From Gonatopus flavifemur (taxonomy: Eukaryota; Arthropoda; Insecta; Hymenoptera; Dryinidae), in contig JAFFJZ010000002.1 in assembly GCA_018340375.1 (NCBI GenBank), forward strand, positions 17,874,001 to 17,938,000: a DNA stretch of 64,000 bases, in the 5' to 3' direction. Positions 11,916 to 24,400 of this stretch are shown one piece after another. The translations under genes were made by a program, and so were the position numbers. Under the pieces are notes generated by a model. That model was not told where the DNA came from. It saw only the letters and a list, made by a program, of their open reading frames with translations, and did no database searches. The stretch's first letter is position 1; every line of letters starts with the position of its first letter.

Positions 11916-13124
11916 GACGCGCCCCCTACTTTGCATATTTTCTCGATTAACTTTTCCCTTTCCACCTTCATCTTTTCTATCCTGCAGCTTCGCTTTTCTT
12001 CTTTATCTACTCGCTTTTTTTCCTCAAAAACCCAGTTGTTTTCTTCTTGTTTTTCAGAAGGAAGAATAATCTATCTTTCTAATGAGACCCCGAATGAATT
12101 ATCACGCGATGATGAAATTACAACCGGAAGATAGTCAGCCATGTTTTTCCTTTCTCCTTCGGAGTGATTATAATCGATTAGCGATCAATCGACACGATCG
12201 TACCTATTGGAAGATAATTAAAGATAATGCGTCAATTAGTATATCGAGTTGCGTGACCCACCAATATCGTCCACTCGATGTCAATTGAGTTCTGTCCTTG
12301 GCACGCTATCATGTTGATTTTTCCTCGATTCAACGACTGGCGGAGAGTGGTTTTTCCAGAGACGACACTACATCATTGCGTTAGTTAACCCTTTAAACGA
12401 GCGTGACGAGTCATTCCGCCACGTGGTGTATGTGTGTACGTGTTTATACGTATCACAGCCATTTGACTATGACAAGTCGATCTGTCACGTTACTCAGGGA
12501 AGAAATCAAACAAAGAGAAAAGGGACGCGCATATTCTTGAAGTAAGAAGTTATTTTGTCCATCGCTTATCGTCGCGCACAATCGCGGGTAACGAAATTCT
12601 AACTTGTCACGAATATCCAATTTATCATTACGATGGTATACGCATAAATATAAGTGTTCAATAACTATCATTTGCATACGTGAATGGTTTTGTACCATTT
12701 TATCAAGATCAGAAACAATGTCAAGTGTGTGTCGAAGAGGGAAAGTTATTTGATCGATCAATTTGAATTCTATGTCGATGTTCGTCGTAATTTCTAGTAG
12801 TTATTTGAAAATTATATGTCCTATCTCTGTATAATTCCTTCAGAACTGGGAGTGTTTTTTACTTGACTTTGATCGTCCCTGGATTTCCATTGCCACTTGG
12901 TATTCAATTCTACAATCAAGTGACAAAACTCTTGACTATATATTACCTACGTCGACTGAAAATCAGATGAAAGGAACCGATACAAGGTTTGATTATTTGC
13001 CAATAAAAGGAAGTATCTTCTCATCGAACATAGCTGAGGACATTATACATAGAGCTGGTTGAAAATCGGATGAGATGAGAACTCAGCTCCTTTTTTTGGT
13101 CTTTGACGAACTATTCGTATCATC

Positions 13125-13155
13125 GTGATGATGATGATCATCATCATTATCATCA
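13125..13155. repeat. Palindromic GAT/ATC microsatellite
   Basis: A GATGAT run switches to ATCATC, giving the self-complementary core ATGATGATGATCATCATCAT. It should form a hairpin in single-stranded DNA or RNA. Confidence 0.8.
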
Positions 13156-16100
13156 ATACGGTTTGGTGGAAGGTTACCCTCGACCGTGTCACATCGCATC
13201 GCATCGCATATGGAATTATAATCACCCCTTCAAGCCCAACCTTCTAACCACCGACACCAACCATCACCTTCCTTTGACCCTCTCCCCCTTTTCTCCTCTT
13301 CCTCTTCCTCCTCCAGTTTCGCTTCCTCACTTTTTCACTCTTCCCAACTCGGTCTCTTTTCCTTCTTCCTTTGCTTTCACCCTTGCTCATCCTGAACATC
13401 CCTCGGTGTCTCGGTGAGTTAACAGACTCCGTACACGTTTTATCCCCGACTAAAGCATATAGATCCAAAGGGAGAGCAACAGAGAAAAGTAGAAGTGCGT
13501 TCGTACAAAGTGATACGACCCCACAATCAACCTTGGGATTAGGTAATGTCAAAGCGGACAAAAAGCAGGGAACGCGTATAGCCGTCTCTCTTCTTCCCTC
13601 GGCGCGGTGAAACTCCGGTATTCACCTCCTATCCGTGGTTTCACGCGGGCGCATTTTAAATTACAGACCTACCACCATCGAACCGTATGAAAAATCTTCC
13701 ACTCGTGAGAGAAACAAGGTTTATAAAAAAGGAATTTGTTTTCTTCTTTCTCCACGTCTTACGTGAATGAATTCTCAACTTGACTCGGGCGATCGATCGA
13801 TTGATAATATATATATGTGAGAAATTTTCTTTGGGATTGAGAATTTGGGTAGAGAATTGTATAATTTACCAAGTTCGTGGAAGTGTGTTTCAACCGGGGA
13901 TGAGGAACTTCAATTAGTTTTTGTACTTTGGGTACGCTTGCTTGTTGAGTACTTTTTTGTTTGCATGTTCGACGAAAGTCTTTGACAGAAAAAAAGGTAC
14001 TTGAAGCATAAAAAGGAAGTAATCGAGGCTGTTGCTTTGAAGATCTTCAATGGATCTACGTAAATTACGAATACGATGCTGGAAATTTTGTGAAAATTTC
14101 AAAGGGGAAATTTTCAATTCGTTGGTGATGTTTTCATAATTGAAAAAACTAATTTTCGATAGCTCTAGTGATCCCAATTCTTTACTCCCATAGAAAAAAA
14201 CTATCTAGTTTTTATTTTAGCTGCAGTACAGCACCATGGAAATTTTTAAAGTAATTTCCAGGGCTGATTAGGACTCTCTTCCTTCACTATTCAATGTTCA
14301 TCGTTAAAGCTTCGTTTTTAATCTATATTTGTGGTGGTATGTTCCAAGACCTTTTACGGTTCTTCAGAGGCGAATCAACTGAATTGGCAAAGCTGCTGTA
14401 AATGATTGATTCATATTCTACAGTCACAAACGCATTAAAAAACAGAATTTCTATACAATGTTTATATAATCGTTTGTTCATGAGTGTGAATTATCAAAAA
14501 TATCCTATCTGTCCAGAAAAATAATTATTATCCATGGAAATTTTTCCATTTGAACGAAACAACTGCGAAACGCGTCGATGGGTTAATCGAAACGTCCGAA
14601 TGTTTTATAATTTAAGACAGCGTGGAGAAGAATCTCATTGTAATTCGTTCAACTGCATCGACATCAGCTGAGATTATAGTAAAACGACTGTGCAATCAGT
14701 TAATGTATTTCAGCCAATAAAAAGGGGTGTGATTGCGTCAATGAACGCCTTGTTGTTTTCATTAACGATTTATTGATAAAACTGTTAATCTTTCATGCTC
14801 TTCTCTCGATGTATATGAATGGAGGAATATTCAGTGTTCAGAACGCATCATATGCATCGAAATAACATATATCGTTGTTCAAATAATCGAACAAAAGAAA
14901 ATTAATTACAGTATCGAAATTTCAATCGTTTTGAACGTATTTTGGTTTCATCGATTCAATGTGCGGTTCTCGACAAAGTTCGTGTTCAAATAAATAGAGT
15001 ATTCTCTAGAAAACTTCTACTAGAAGTTTTTTAAATCTGAATAATATTCAAAATTGTCTGCATACAACATATTTGAATAATATTACATTAGTCTGATTGA
15101 TTCACAGTCTCTATTATCATGAATATTGGATCACCCTGTGCACTTTTTATTCTCTGTCGCATAAGCTTTGTGATATAAGAAAATTGTATGCAACCTCCCA
15201 TTAAGCGATATTTCAAACCGATAGCTAAACTCATTCATTGACAAAATCGATGCCTTTTCTTGACGTTCACAAAAATAAACACTTCTTCATAAATAAATGA
15301 ATTGTTCCGATAAATATAATATAACGATTACTTCCTTTCTCCTCCACGGTCACTCGAAAGAAACTCCAAATAAATTTTCCTTCAAAAGTAACACAAGAAA
15401 TACACGAAATTATTATAATTTAGTCAACGTAATTAAGAGAGAATTAATTTCTCGGAGCTCTAATCAAGGAGAAGAGGGGAAAAAAAAATAAGAATAATAG
15501 ACAGCTGTTTATCGAAAAAATCCCGTGAGCTATCGACACGTTGCACTATTGATTCGGTGTACTCTCGGCACTTGCGTACGTACCTTCGTATGTACGAGGC
15601 CGGTAACCAGAGAGCATGCACTCTCTTATACCGCTCTTTCTTTCTTTCTCTCTCTCTTTCTCTCCTCTCTCACCTATTTGCCTCTCTTCGTCTTTTTCTC
15701 ATCATGAATCAGTATTAGTAGGTTGTCGATGCTGCTTGACATAAGACCGCTACGCACACAATTTTATTCGTGTACGTTCATGTGCCAGCGTTCACGTCTT
15801 CTTGAATGTCTATTTTTTTCTCTTTTTTCTCTCTTTCTGTATTTGTGAACGTATACATTGAAGTTGGTTTATGTATTAGATGCAGTGATCGCATTACATG
15901 GAATTAGGGACCGGTAAGCCACCCGTTGTGTCCAGTATAGGGTTCGATATATCAACGACTTACACGAGGCTTATGGTGTTCAACAACGTAAATTCAAAAA
16001 GGAGAGAAAAGATGTGTCAGTTTTTCATTTAACTATGATGGAATTTTTCCCTGCGTACGTGCCAATTTCAAGTATTTCTTGCCTAGGAAAGGGGTTAAAA

Positions 16101-18765
16101 GGAATCATCATCGTTGTTGTAAGGGCTGTGTTTATGAATTGATATAAGGGATGAGTGGTTTGAATTTTCTGATTGAAGTTTGTCTATGGATAAAAGATGT
16201 CACTTTAGTATATCGCGGGATTTTACATGTTTCAGAAAGAAAATTGATCAATGATAATTGTTACCGAATTTGAAAGTTATTATGAAGTCTTTTATCTTAG
16301 ATTTCAAAAATTAATTTTCAATGAGATTCTTCCTTTCCACTGGTGAAATGAAGAGTGTTTTCTGTTTTAATACTTATAGCAAAAAATAATCCGTACAGAA
16401 TGGTTCCTTTATAAACAAATAAAGAAGATAGAAGGCACATTCTTCAGTTATTTTATAAAATACATCATGATTCCACCTTCCGAAGACTCCGATTGCAACC
16501 TTATACCAAAAAAAAATACAAATCCACATTGCAAACGTATCGTGAATGACCAAATTCAAAAGAACACGATATATAAAGATCATCAGTTACCAACTACTTT
16601 TCATATCCGAATAGGTTGGGGGAGAAAAGAACTATCCTTTCAACCGGTCATCATTAGCCTAACGAGAATCAATTTGACTCTCAATAGCTGATTTTTATAC
16701 AGCAAAATTGTTTTCTCAAAAGAGCAAAGAGCAAATTATCTCTACCCTTTTTCCTCAATTTTTCTTCGTCTCTCTATTTCTCTTCCTCGGGGTATAAGCC
16801 AGACACCCTGTTGTAATCGATCTCTAATGACACGTCACGCACAGCACGAACCGTGTTCCTTGTTTGTGCTGTCACGTACATGCAATGCGAAGTTACCATA
16901 CAGATGCACATGCAGGCACGCGTATGTGTACAACTGTATTTCGTGCATATACGTACACAAGTATAGCGTGCGCGATAGCGCGCGTAGCGTTGCACCACGA
17001 TAGTAGAGTGCTGTAATTTGCTGAGAACGGAGGTGCGAAATACTCGCCACGATTAAAGGGTGTTTTACTCTGCGTCGGTATAAGGTGGTTGTGGAAGTAT
17101 TATAGGTGGGAAAATCACCGAAAGGTGCAAAGAGAGTTCGCGGAACGAGGGTGAGAGAATTCTACGAGGTAAAAGTCTAAACTATTCACAATTTTTTCAA
17201 GATCCGTGGAATAAATTCAAACGTTTTGTGATTTATTTGGGAGGGATTTTTATCGTTTATACTGGGTTGTTCGTTCAATATTCATGGTCTCAAAATTATG
17301 ACGTCTCCCCTGCGTTTTGAAGAGCATATTGATTCTTTGCATAGAAAATTTCGTGAAGAACCGCACGCGATTCGATTTAAAAAATATCAATTTTTTACTA
17401 TTATCACAAAAACTGTATGGAATTCCGAAAGAATTTCTATATTCCTGCTTTTTTTTTCATTTTCAAAGGATTTCATAAAACCTCCCTTCGCGAGAATAGA
17501 GGGTGAAAAATACAGCCTTCGTTTCGAAGAAATGGAAAAATTCGAACAATTGAAATGCCCGACAATACGAAACAAGTAGACTTTTTCTCATGCTAAGTGA
17601 CTTTGCTTTTGAAGAAATATAGATGTTGGGAACATAAAAAGTATACGACATACGTTTCGAATCTCAATACTGCTAAGAAAGAACCACATATTTCAATCAA
17701 ATCTACGTTAACGATGAATTATGATTTTAAAAAACTGTTGAGTGGTTCATATCAACCGCTACTTTGAAATATTTTCATGTTGATAACGCGAGGGAGGAGT
17801 GAAATGACTTTCGATTTCGCTAAAAATTTGCGTGCGAGTCATGGCGTTTACCCCTTTGAATATTTGGCACGAGAAGCTATCAAGTTGCTGGATATCTTGA
17901 TAATTAACTACAGCACGTTGATGCCGAAAACTAACAGTGAAAAGTAGTTGGTTGGAATGAATAAAATACACAGACTATTATACCTCCTAATAAAAATCAA
18001 TAGATATTTCCCTTTTCTTTATCACTTAAAATCAAATCAGCTTCTTTATGTATTTCTCATCACGCGAAGTCTTATTGAAAAGTTCCAAAAAGAAAATATA
18101 CAGAAAAATGTCTATTTCCTTCCAGTAAAACTTTTGAAATTCATTTTATCAATGATCCTTTCCACACAAACTATATCAAAACCCCACTCCAATTCACCTT
18201 TTCTCGACTATGTCTCTCCACTGCTTCTTCCCCTTTCAATTTGTCCTCCCTTATCTTATCCATTACCTCTTCCAAGTGAAATCCCAGTTCTTCGAAGCAG
18301 CTTTACCTTTCTCTTCTCGAAACCGACACTCCCCTTTTCTTTTCCATTCTTCTTCAACACCTACCGCCTGCTTTGCTTCCCTCGGTACACTTTTCGTCAA
18401 CATCTCGTCAAACCTTGCAACTCTTTTCATCATCTAAATTTGAACTTTGCTTTGCTTCAGGCTCTCCCTGATCAGATACCCTGATGTCCTACGGTCAACT
18501 TTAATATTTTCTTTACACTTTTTTTGATACCCTTTTCCTCTCATCTCTGAAGGAAAAACAATCTTCGTACAGGAGGGTTATATAAATGTTCTAGGATTCC
18601 CAAGAAATCTGGCATAATCAGGGGAAAATGAGCAGGAAAAAATCCGTTTGAGCTGATTTGAGTGTTGTATTGCAATTTTTAACTGTGTCCTCTCTCGCGA
18701 TGATCCCAAATCTTACACTGAACCCTGAATCTGAAAGATTGCTAACTCTCTATCGTTTGTTGCAG

Positions 18766-19633
18766 AAGACAGGCGCTGTTAACGGTATCGGGCGGCGGTT
18801 CTCGTTTGAACGCGGGCGCGCCAGCGTCCCCGGAAAAACGGCGTTCCTCGAGTTCGGCGAACGACTTGCTGGACGACGACGATAAACTATTGGACGTCGT
18901 GGGACCGGACACCCCTCATCCGGCATCGCATCATCATAGAGATCGGGAACATTCCCGGGATCGAGACGATCGAACGAGCGAAAGAGGGGAAGGTAGTGAA
19001 TCTTCAGGTTCGGAAAGCGGAGGCGGTGGGGGAGGTGGAACCGGAGGAGGTGGTCTCGGACCGGCTGGCTCGGATGGACCACGACCGGACGTCTCCGTGG
19101 GTCCTCCTCTTCACCCCCCATTATTACCGTACCTTTATCCACCAGTTCCTGGTCTTTATCCGGGCCCCGGACATTTAATTCCCCCCTCGCCCCTTGGACT
19201 GCACGGTGGAGTGACACCCGGTATGATCTTCAACGCTCAAATAGCACTCGCGGCATCGCAACATCCAGCGTTCCTTTTATCCTCGCACTACCCTCACCCC
19301 CTGAACAGTCCCCTTCATCAATTGAAAGGTCATCGTTTCGCACCTTACACATTACCGGCACCTTCTCACGGTTCCGCTTTCGAGACCGTAACTCCCGGTA
19401 GTCGAACCTTAAGTCCAAGATCACCCCCGCCAAGGCCACCCACCGGTTCCCCAACGCCCGCCACCGGAGGTGGTATAGGTTTAACTTCAACGACCTCTTC
19501 CTCGGCATCCGGTGAACTAAAATCAATCGAAAACATGGTCAACGGTCTTCATCATGGCAAAAGAAGAAGAAGTCTGACACCGAGTCACAGAGGAGGTGAT
19601 GTCGAGACCGGGGGTGGAGGGGGGAGTCCGTGA
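18766..19633 (+). CDS. bi: bifid/optomotor-blind C-terminal exon, to the first in-frame TGA
   Basis: The acceptor GTTGCAG|AAG completes the split lysine codon and opens 288 codons to TGA at 19631-19633. Blocks shared with insect Optomotor-blind, in order: QALL just after the basic end of the T-box; DDDDKLLDVVGP (about 18870-18908); a Ser/Gly-rich tract with a run of seven glycines (about 19020-19055); SVGPPLHPPLLPYLYPP (about 19096-19146); IFNAQIALAASQHPAF (about 19225-19272); HRFAPYTLPAPSHGSAF (about 19332-19382); and ELKSIENMVNGL (19514-19549) near the end. Known: this region of TBX2/3 proteins carries regulatory, mainly repressive, functions and is largely disordered. The start is fixed by splicing; a second acceptor three bases later (18769) would drop one arginine. 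The exon is GC-rich against AT-rich surroundings. Oddity: the frame stays open after the TGA (see the next entry). Confidence 0.94.
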
Positions 19634-19798
19634 CAGGAGAACCCAGGAGAACCCATCGTGACCAGTACCAAGGACGATGACATCAACAAGGATGAGGAAT
19701 TGGACTGCGACGATCAGGAGGAAGAGAATTCCAGTGACGATCAAATAGACTTTTCTGGGGACGAGAGGGAGCCGGACTCCACCTCTGAGCCTTCGTAG
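19634..19798 (+). CDS. bi: Possible C-terminal extension of bifid beyond an in-frame TGA
   Basis: Directly after TGA the same frame reads 54 sense codons from QENPGEPIVTSTK to DSTSEPS, then TAG at 19796-19798. Twenty-two of 54 residues are Asp/Glu and only three are basic, with Ser-Asp patches (NSSDDQIDFSGDE), like an acidic tail and unlike 3' UTR. Possible explanations: translational readthrough of TGA-C; a 51-bp GT-AG intron (19596-19646), a multiple of three, whose removal deletes the TGA in frame; a CGA-to-TGA change (the context CCG-TGA-CAG would be CCG-CGA-CAG, a CpG site); or a sequence error. I do not recall such a tail in the Drosophila protein, so it may be lineage-specific. Confidence 0.55.
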   Translation, partial: QENPGEPIVTSTKDDDINKDEELDCDDQEEENSSDDQIDFSGDEREPDSTSEPS

Positions 19799-19901
19799 CG
19801 AGAGGAATGCGAATAGTTCTCATTCGTTGAGAAAACAGTTTGCCTTGGAATGATAATTCCATAACAAATGGCAAAGAATCGTAAGATCAACGATCATTTC
19901 G

Positions 19902-19907
19902 AATAAA
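19902..19907 (+). promoter_or_regulatory. bi: Candidate polyadenylation signal AATAAA
   Basis: A canonical hexamer about 104 bases after the TAG at 19798. It is a plausible proximal poly(A) signal but is unproven, because AATAAA is common in such AT-rich DNA. Confidence 0.45.
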
Positions 19908-20614
19908 ACAAGAAAAATTTTAAGGAAGAAAGATTCCAACTACAAATAAAGTGCAATTTTATTTTTTCCTCTTCGTCTTTCGGGTTACGCGGTAACTCGA
20001 ACTCTGTACACAAAGATTTAACTAACTCTGTTCTTCGATAGAACGTAATTTTAATTAGTAATAAAATCAATTGTCTCGAATGAAAAAAAAAAATAGTCCT
20101 CGTGGGATCGAACATCCTTCGTGCTGTATGTAAATATGAATGACGAAACGAGAGGAAGGAGACAACGTATATAGAGATAACGGAAACCAATTTGTCAGAA
20201 CGACCTGCAGCATTCGACGAAAATGACCTCCACCAATCAACAATTTTCAAAGTTCCAATCGCGGAATGAATTCAATTACGAAGAAAAGGCGAGTGCTCTG
20301 ATAATGTGTTTCATTGCCGATACATGGATTTTCAATTATTATGATGGACGCTGTGTTGAAAACAGGCGCCGCCAAAGTTGTAAATTACTTGATTTGGGGT
20401 AATAATTGAAGATCGAAAGCGGAGGGATGAAAAATAAAGTTTCTCTCTGTTTCGTTTGTGCTTTTTTCTTCGCGTCAAATGGGGGGAGAAAATAAACGAG
20501 GAAGAGAAAGTTGCAATACGGAAAAACAAAAAATTGATGACAAAAAAAAAAGAACAAAATCAGCACCTCTTAATATTTGCAGCTCCTTTGTACATATGTA
20601 CCTTAGTGATCTTA

Positions 20615-20745
20615 TATTGATATATATAAATATATAAATATATATATATAAATATAAATAAAAATACGCCTATTCTCTGTATTAATTATTGAATTATATT
20701 ATTATTATTAATTATTATTATTAATTATTATTATTATTACAAGAA
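20615..20745. repeat. AT-rich microsatellites (TATATAAATA and TTATTAATTA)
   Basis: Runs of TATATAAATATA at about 20618-20660, then ATTATTATTAATTATT repeats at about 20697-20740. Confidence 0.85.
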
Positions 20746-21400
20746 GAATTATACTAGGAAGAAAAATCATACGCAATCAATCAATGCATCAACGCACGCT
20801 GCCTGATGGAACTTCGGTGATTTTCATCATTGGTCATTTCATGGGCCATTAATAACGGGAATGTTGGACAAAAACTTTACAATACGGTCTAAAAACACAA
20901 TATATGTTCGATTGATATAGTAAAAAACAACAAAAAAAGGAAACAACAGACCGCGCGCACTCGATTATTTATTCTTTGATTCTGAAACAAATTTTATTCT
21001 ATAATAATGATATTTGGAGAGAAGAAAGAAGGATTCGTTCATTTTGTTGATTCTTGGAAAAAAAGTCTTTCAATCGATTGTATATATACTTTTTATGGCA
21101 TAACAATATCAATTCTTTTTCTCTACAATTCGACTTCTCAGACAGTCGATTTTGAATTGGATTCAGATTCGAGATATCTCATTTATCTCCTGAAGATATG
21201 AATGTATATTTTTTTGTTATTATTGTTTTCATGAAATTCTCTTGTTCGAAGGAAAAAAAAGACCATGAAAAATCGTAGGAATCAACAACAGTTTGTACAA
21301 ATGATAGCGATCGATGTAGATAATTATCGAATATGTACTAATAAAAGCAAAAGAAAATTGAATTAATGAGAATAACCGACTGTCTTACGGAGAGCTGTGA

Positions 21401-24400
21401 GCGGGAAAGAAGAAAAATATATATGTGAATATACACGAGAGACGAGAAGAGGTCATGCAAACGAGAGAATCTTGAAAGTGAAAGATTGTTTTTATATTTT
21501 TTAATATAGTCAATAATTTATTAAAAAGTTTTATCTTTATTTGAAGGCACAAAAATATTTACGTGTTACGTACGAATCATGATTTTATCGATCTTCCTCT
21601 TCTCGTCGACTATCTGTTGTGCGTGCGAGTATCATTATTGTTAAATTTACTGTAAATTCGATCAATCAAAATGACAAAAAAGTTCAAGGAGCAATAAACA
21701 GTCACCATTGGATTTCATAAAAACGACCATGTGTTTCATTAAAATGACAATCTCGAAATTCTCATTCATTCCCACTAATCATTACACTCATCGCTGTATC
21801 TGGTGTTTCGAATGAAACTTCATTAACAATTATTACGGATCGATCGAGATGACGGATGACTTCGAAGGGGTGTGAAAAATACTCCCCCGATTCACATGCA
21901 ATCTCAATTCGAAGGAAGGAAGGAAGGAAGGACCACATCTCCGGACGAGCCCGAGCAAATCTTTTTTATGTTACTAAACAACAGAATATCCAAAATCGGA
22001 ATGAGTTGAATTTTCACGATCGTCCCGAAAATGTGTTCCTTCCGTTACAATTATTGCAAAATCAAATATACATGTAATATGTGGAAAAAAGTGCGGGAGG
22101 AAGCAATAAGAGGCTCGAAAAGAGTCGCGTCAAGGAAATTTCTTTTTCATTTGCATAAATATTAAATTATGATATTCCATGGTTTGTATTGTCTATTGTG
22201 TATTGTATATCCTCACCTCTCATTCATTTGTTAAACAACAAAAATCTCTCATCAGAATCCATGTGACTAAAAATATATAAATAGTCTTCTCTTATTTTAC
22301 TTGCAGTTTCTTTTTCCTATCACACCTGAATCATTTTCATCAATTTGTCATAAATCTTGGTGGAATTTATTGAGAAATTGTGAAAGCGTTCGCCCAAGGG
22401 ATTCCCCGTTCCTAGCATCTACAAAATTAAGTACAGATTCACAAACGTACTCTGATAAAATAATCGATCGAACGGATGCATCTCCCTGACCAATCGTAGA
22501 AATAAAAGTACCGTACGATAGATTTCCCTGATTAAACATTCGTGACAGGATATGTTGATGAATTTATCAACATATTTTTCCATATCATCTTCATCGAATG
22601 AATATATTTTCTACATAGTTTGCCCTTTTGTAGCACCATCGACTGCTTTACACGCGAGAAAAAAAATGACATTCGTGATTGCCAGGTGTATCATTATTAG
22701 TCTCAAACCTGCTCACAAACGATTGAAAATTCCGAAACTCGCAATGAAGTGGAATAAAACCACGAGGAACAAAGAGATCAGAAAAATATGGTAGGGGCTC
22801 TTTTTCTTTCCTTCTTTCTTTCCACGTCAACGTTATAACGCGTGAGAAAAGAGTTTATTCCTAATGACGCCATTAGTTTCAGAGATACCGATTAAGAGAG
22901 AAATTGCAACATATTCAGGTACATTTGCAGCATTTTCAATGGTCTCCAACTGCTCGCACATTTCGATTGATCCGTTGGAATTTCAATTGGAATTCATTAA
23001 TCAATAAATTATCATATCCTATTATACTCGAAGTACATAAATATCATTTGAGGGGGGGAATAAAAACTCTTTCACGAAATCACGATGTCTCCCATATCAA
23101 TACATTGACGTAATATCCAATTGAGTTTACAGTGGAAGGTATAGTATGAATTTAACTTTCACTGCGGGATATAAAGTACAAGTTGATCAAAGAAGTATAA
23201 TCCAAGTAAAAGGAACAAGAGAAGAGACACCTAACAAGTAAGTATGCGTGCGTTTTAAAGATGAGGTATAATTTTCGAATCCACTTGTTATGTCTTTTTC
23301 TGTGTCGTCCTGTCTCATGGAACCTCAAATATGGAATGGACAGTTCCAGGCTAATCGTTTCGATCACGAAACTCGAGTCTTTCGAGACTTCGTTTCGTTT
23401 GAGTCGTCGTCTTTTCGTTGTCTCGTGTCAACTCTTTTCTTTTTTCACGAAAAACCAAGAACGTGAGCACGATATCTCGAAGACTACTAACAAATGAAAC
23501 TGTGATTCACCTAACAACCAGATTATAATCGAACAACGTTACTGAGCGGCGAGAGTGACAATCAATGTAATTAGAATATCTGAACGTGGGAGAAGAAAAA
23601 TATTCAATGGATGAAGCGAAAAAGTTGGAGGTTTAATGCATCATCTTAGAGTAAGAGAAGAGAGTTTGGTTTAATATCGTTTATAAATTATTCCATGGTG
23701 ATAGCCATCAGCATACAAATTGTATTCCCTACGCAGGAGTATCAGGGGTTTCACAGGTTACCAAAGGCCAAGTTCTTCGCACAAAATTCCCGAGGGAGGT
23801 TTCAACTCGCTATCAGATAAACGAGTGTCTATATTCTCCTCGATCATATTTGAGAGTTTAGGGGTGAATAATATGTTCCATCTAAATGCGATAGCGATGG
23901 GATGACTTGCGGTTGCGTGAGTATTCACCGTTGAATACGAGCGGGGGATGTTTTCGATCCAAAATTACGGTGTTTCATGAGTCAAGATTCATCCAGGATT
24001 AGGAAAAATGAGTATGAAATTATACATTTATGACAACCTTTTATCAATCGAGTGAGAATATCTTTGCGCATCGCAAAGAGCAGAGTGAGTGATAATTCAA
24101 TTTTGATATTGTTTCAAATAAAATTCTCAACTGTGCGATAGCGAGAGAACAAAGAGAAGTGGATTCAAGGCTCGTTAACGTTCTCAAATGTATAAAATCG
24201 AAGAACGTGACAATTTTTCACTCCAGGTAAGAAACAAACAACACCTATAATATATCATTTCGATTCATAAAAATTCTTACATTCGAAATTCGTATTGACC
24301 TCTGGAGTGATAATGGCCACTTCTACATTCCACGCGTTATTTTATCAGTTCGGAGATTTTGAAAAACCTGCGTTCCGATGAATGGAAAGCTTTCAAGGTT

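Larger units (their letters stand above)
10666..18765 (+). other. bi: bifid intron (about 8.1 kb)
   Basis: A GT-AG intron from donor GTGAGT to acceptor GTTTGTTGCAG. No other exon is needed: REKK joins directly to (R)QALL as in the Drosophila protein. Things inside it: an inverted repeat at 10829-10971; a moderately GC-rich unexplained block at about 10980-11500; a small TIR-bounded segment at 11737-11915; a GAT/ATC palindromic microsatellite near 13125-13155; a pyrimidine-rich island at 13230-13640; CpG and alternating purine-pyrimidine stretches at about 15560-15610 and 16850-17000. None of these encodes a recognisable protein. Confidence 0.85.
19799..21400 (+). other. bi: Probable 3' UTR and proximal downstream flank of bifid
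   Basis: AT-rich sequence after the last stop. AATAAA signals occur at 19902-19907, soon after the coding end, and again near 21340, so short and long 3' UTRs are both possible. AT microsatellites lie at about 20615-20745. No coding potential was seen. Confidence 0.5.

Noticed and set aside
18658..18885. 75-codon frame overlapping the start of the last bifid exon
   Set aside because: Wrong phase: only the frame that completes the split lysine codon after 10665 reads the conserved DDDDKLLDVVGP motif.
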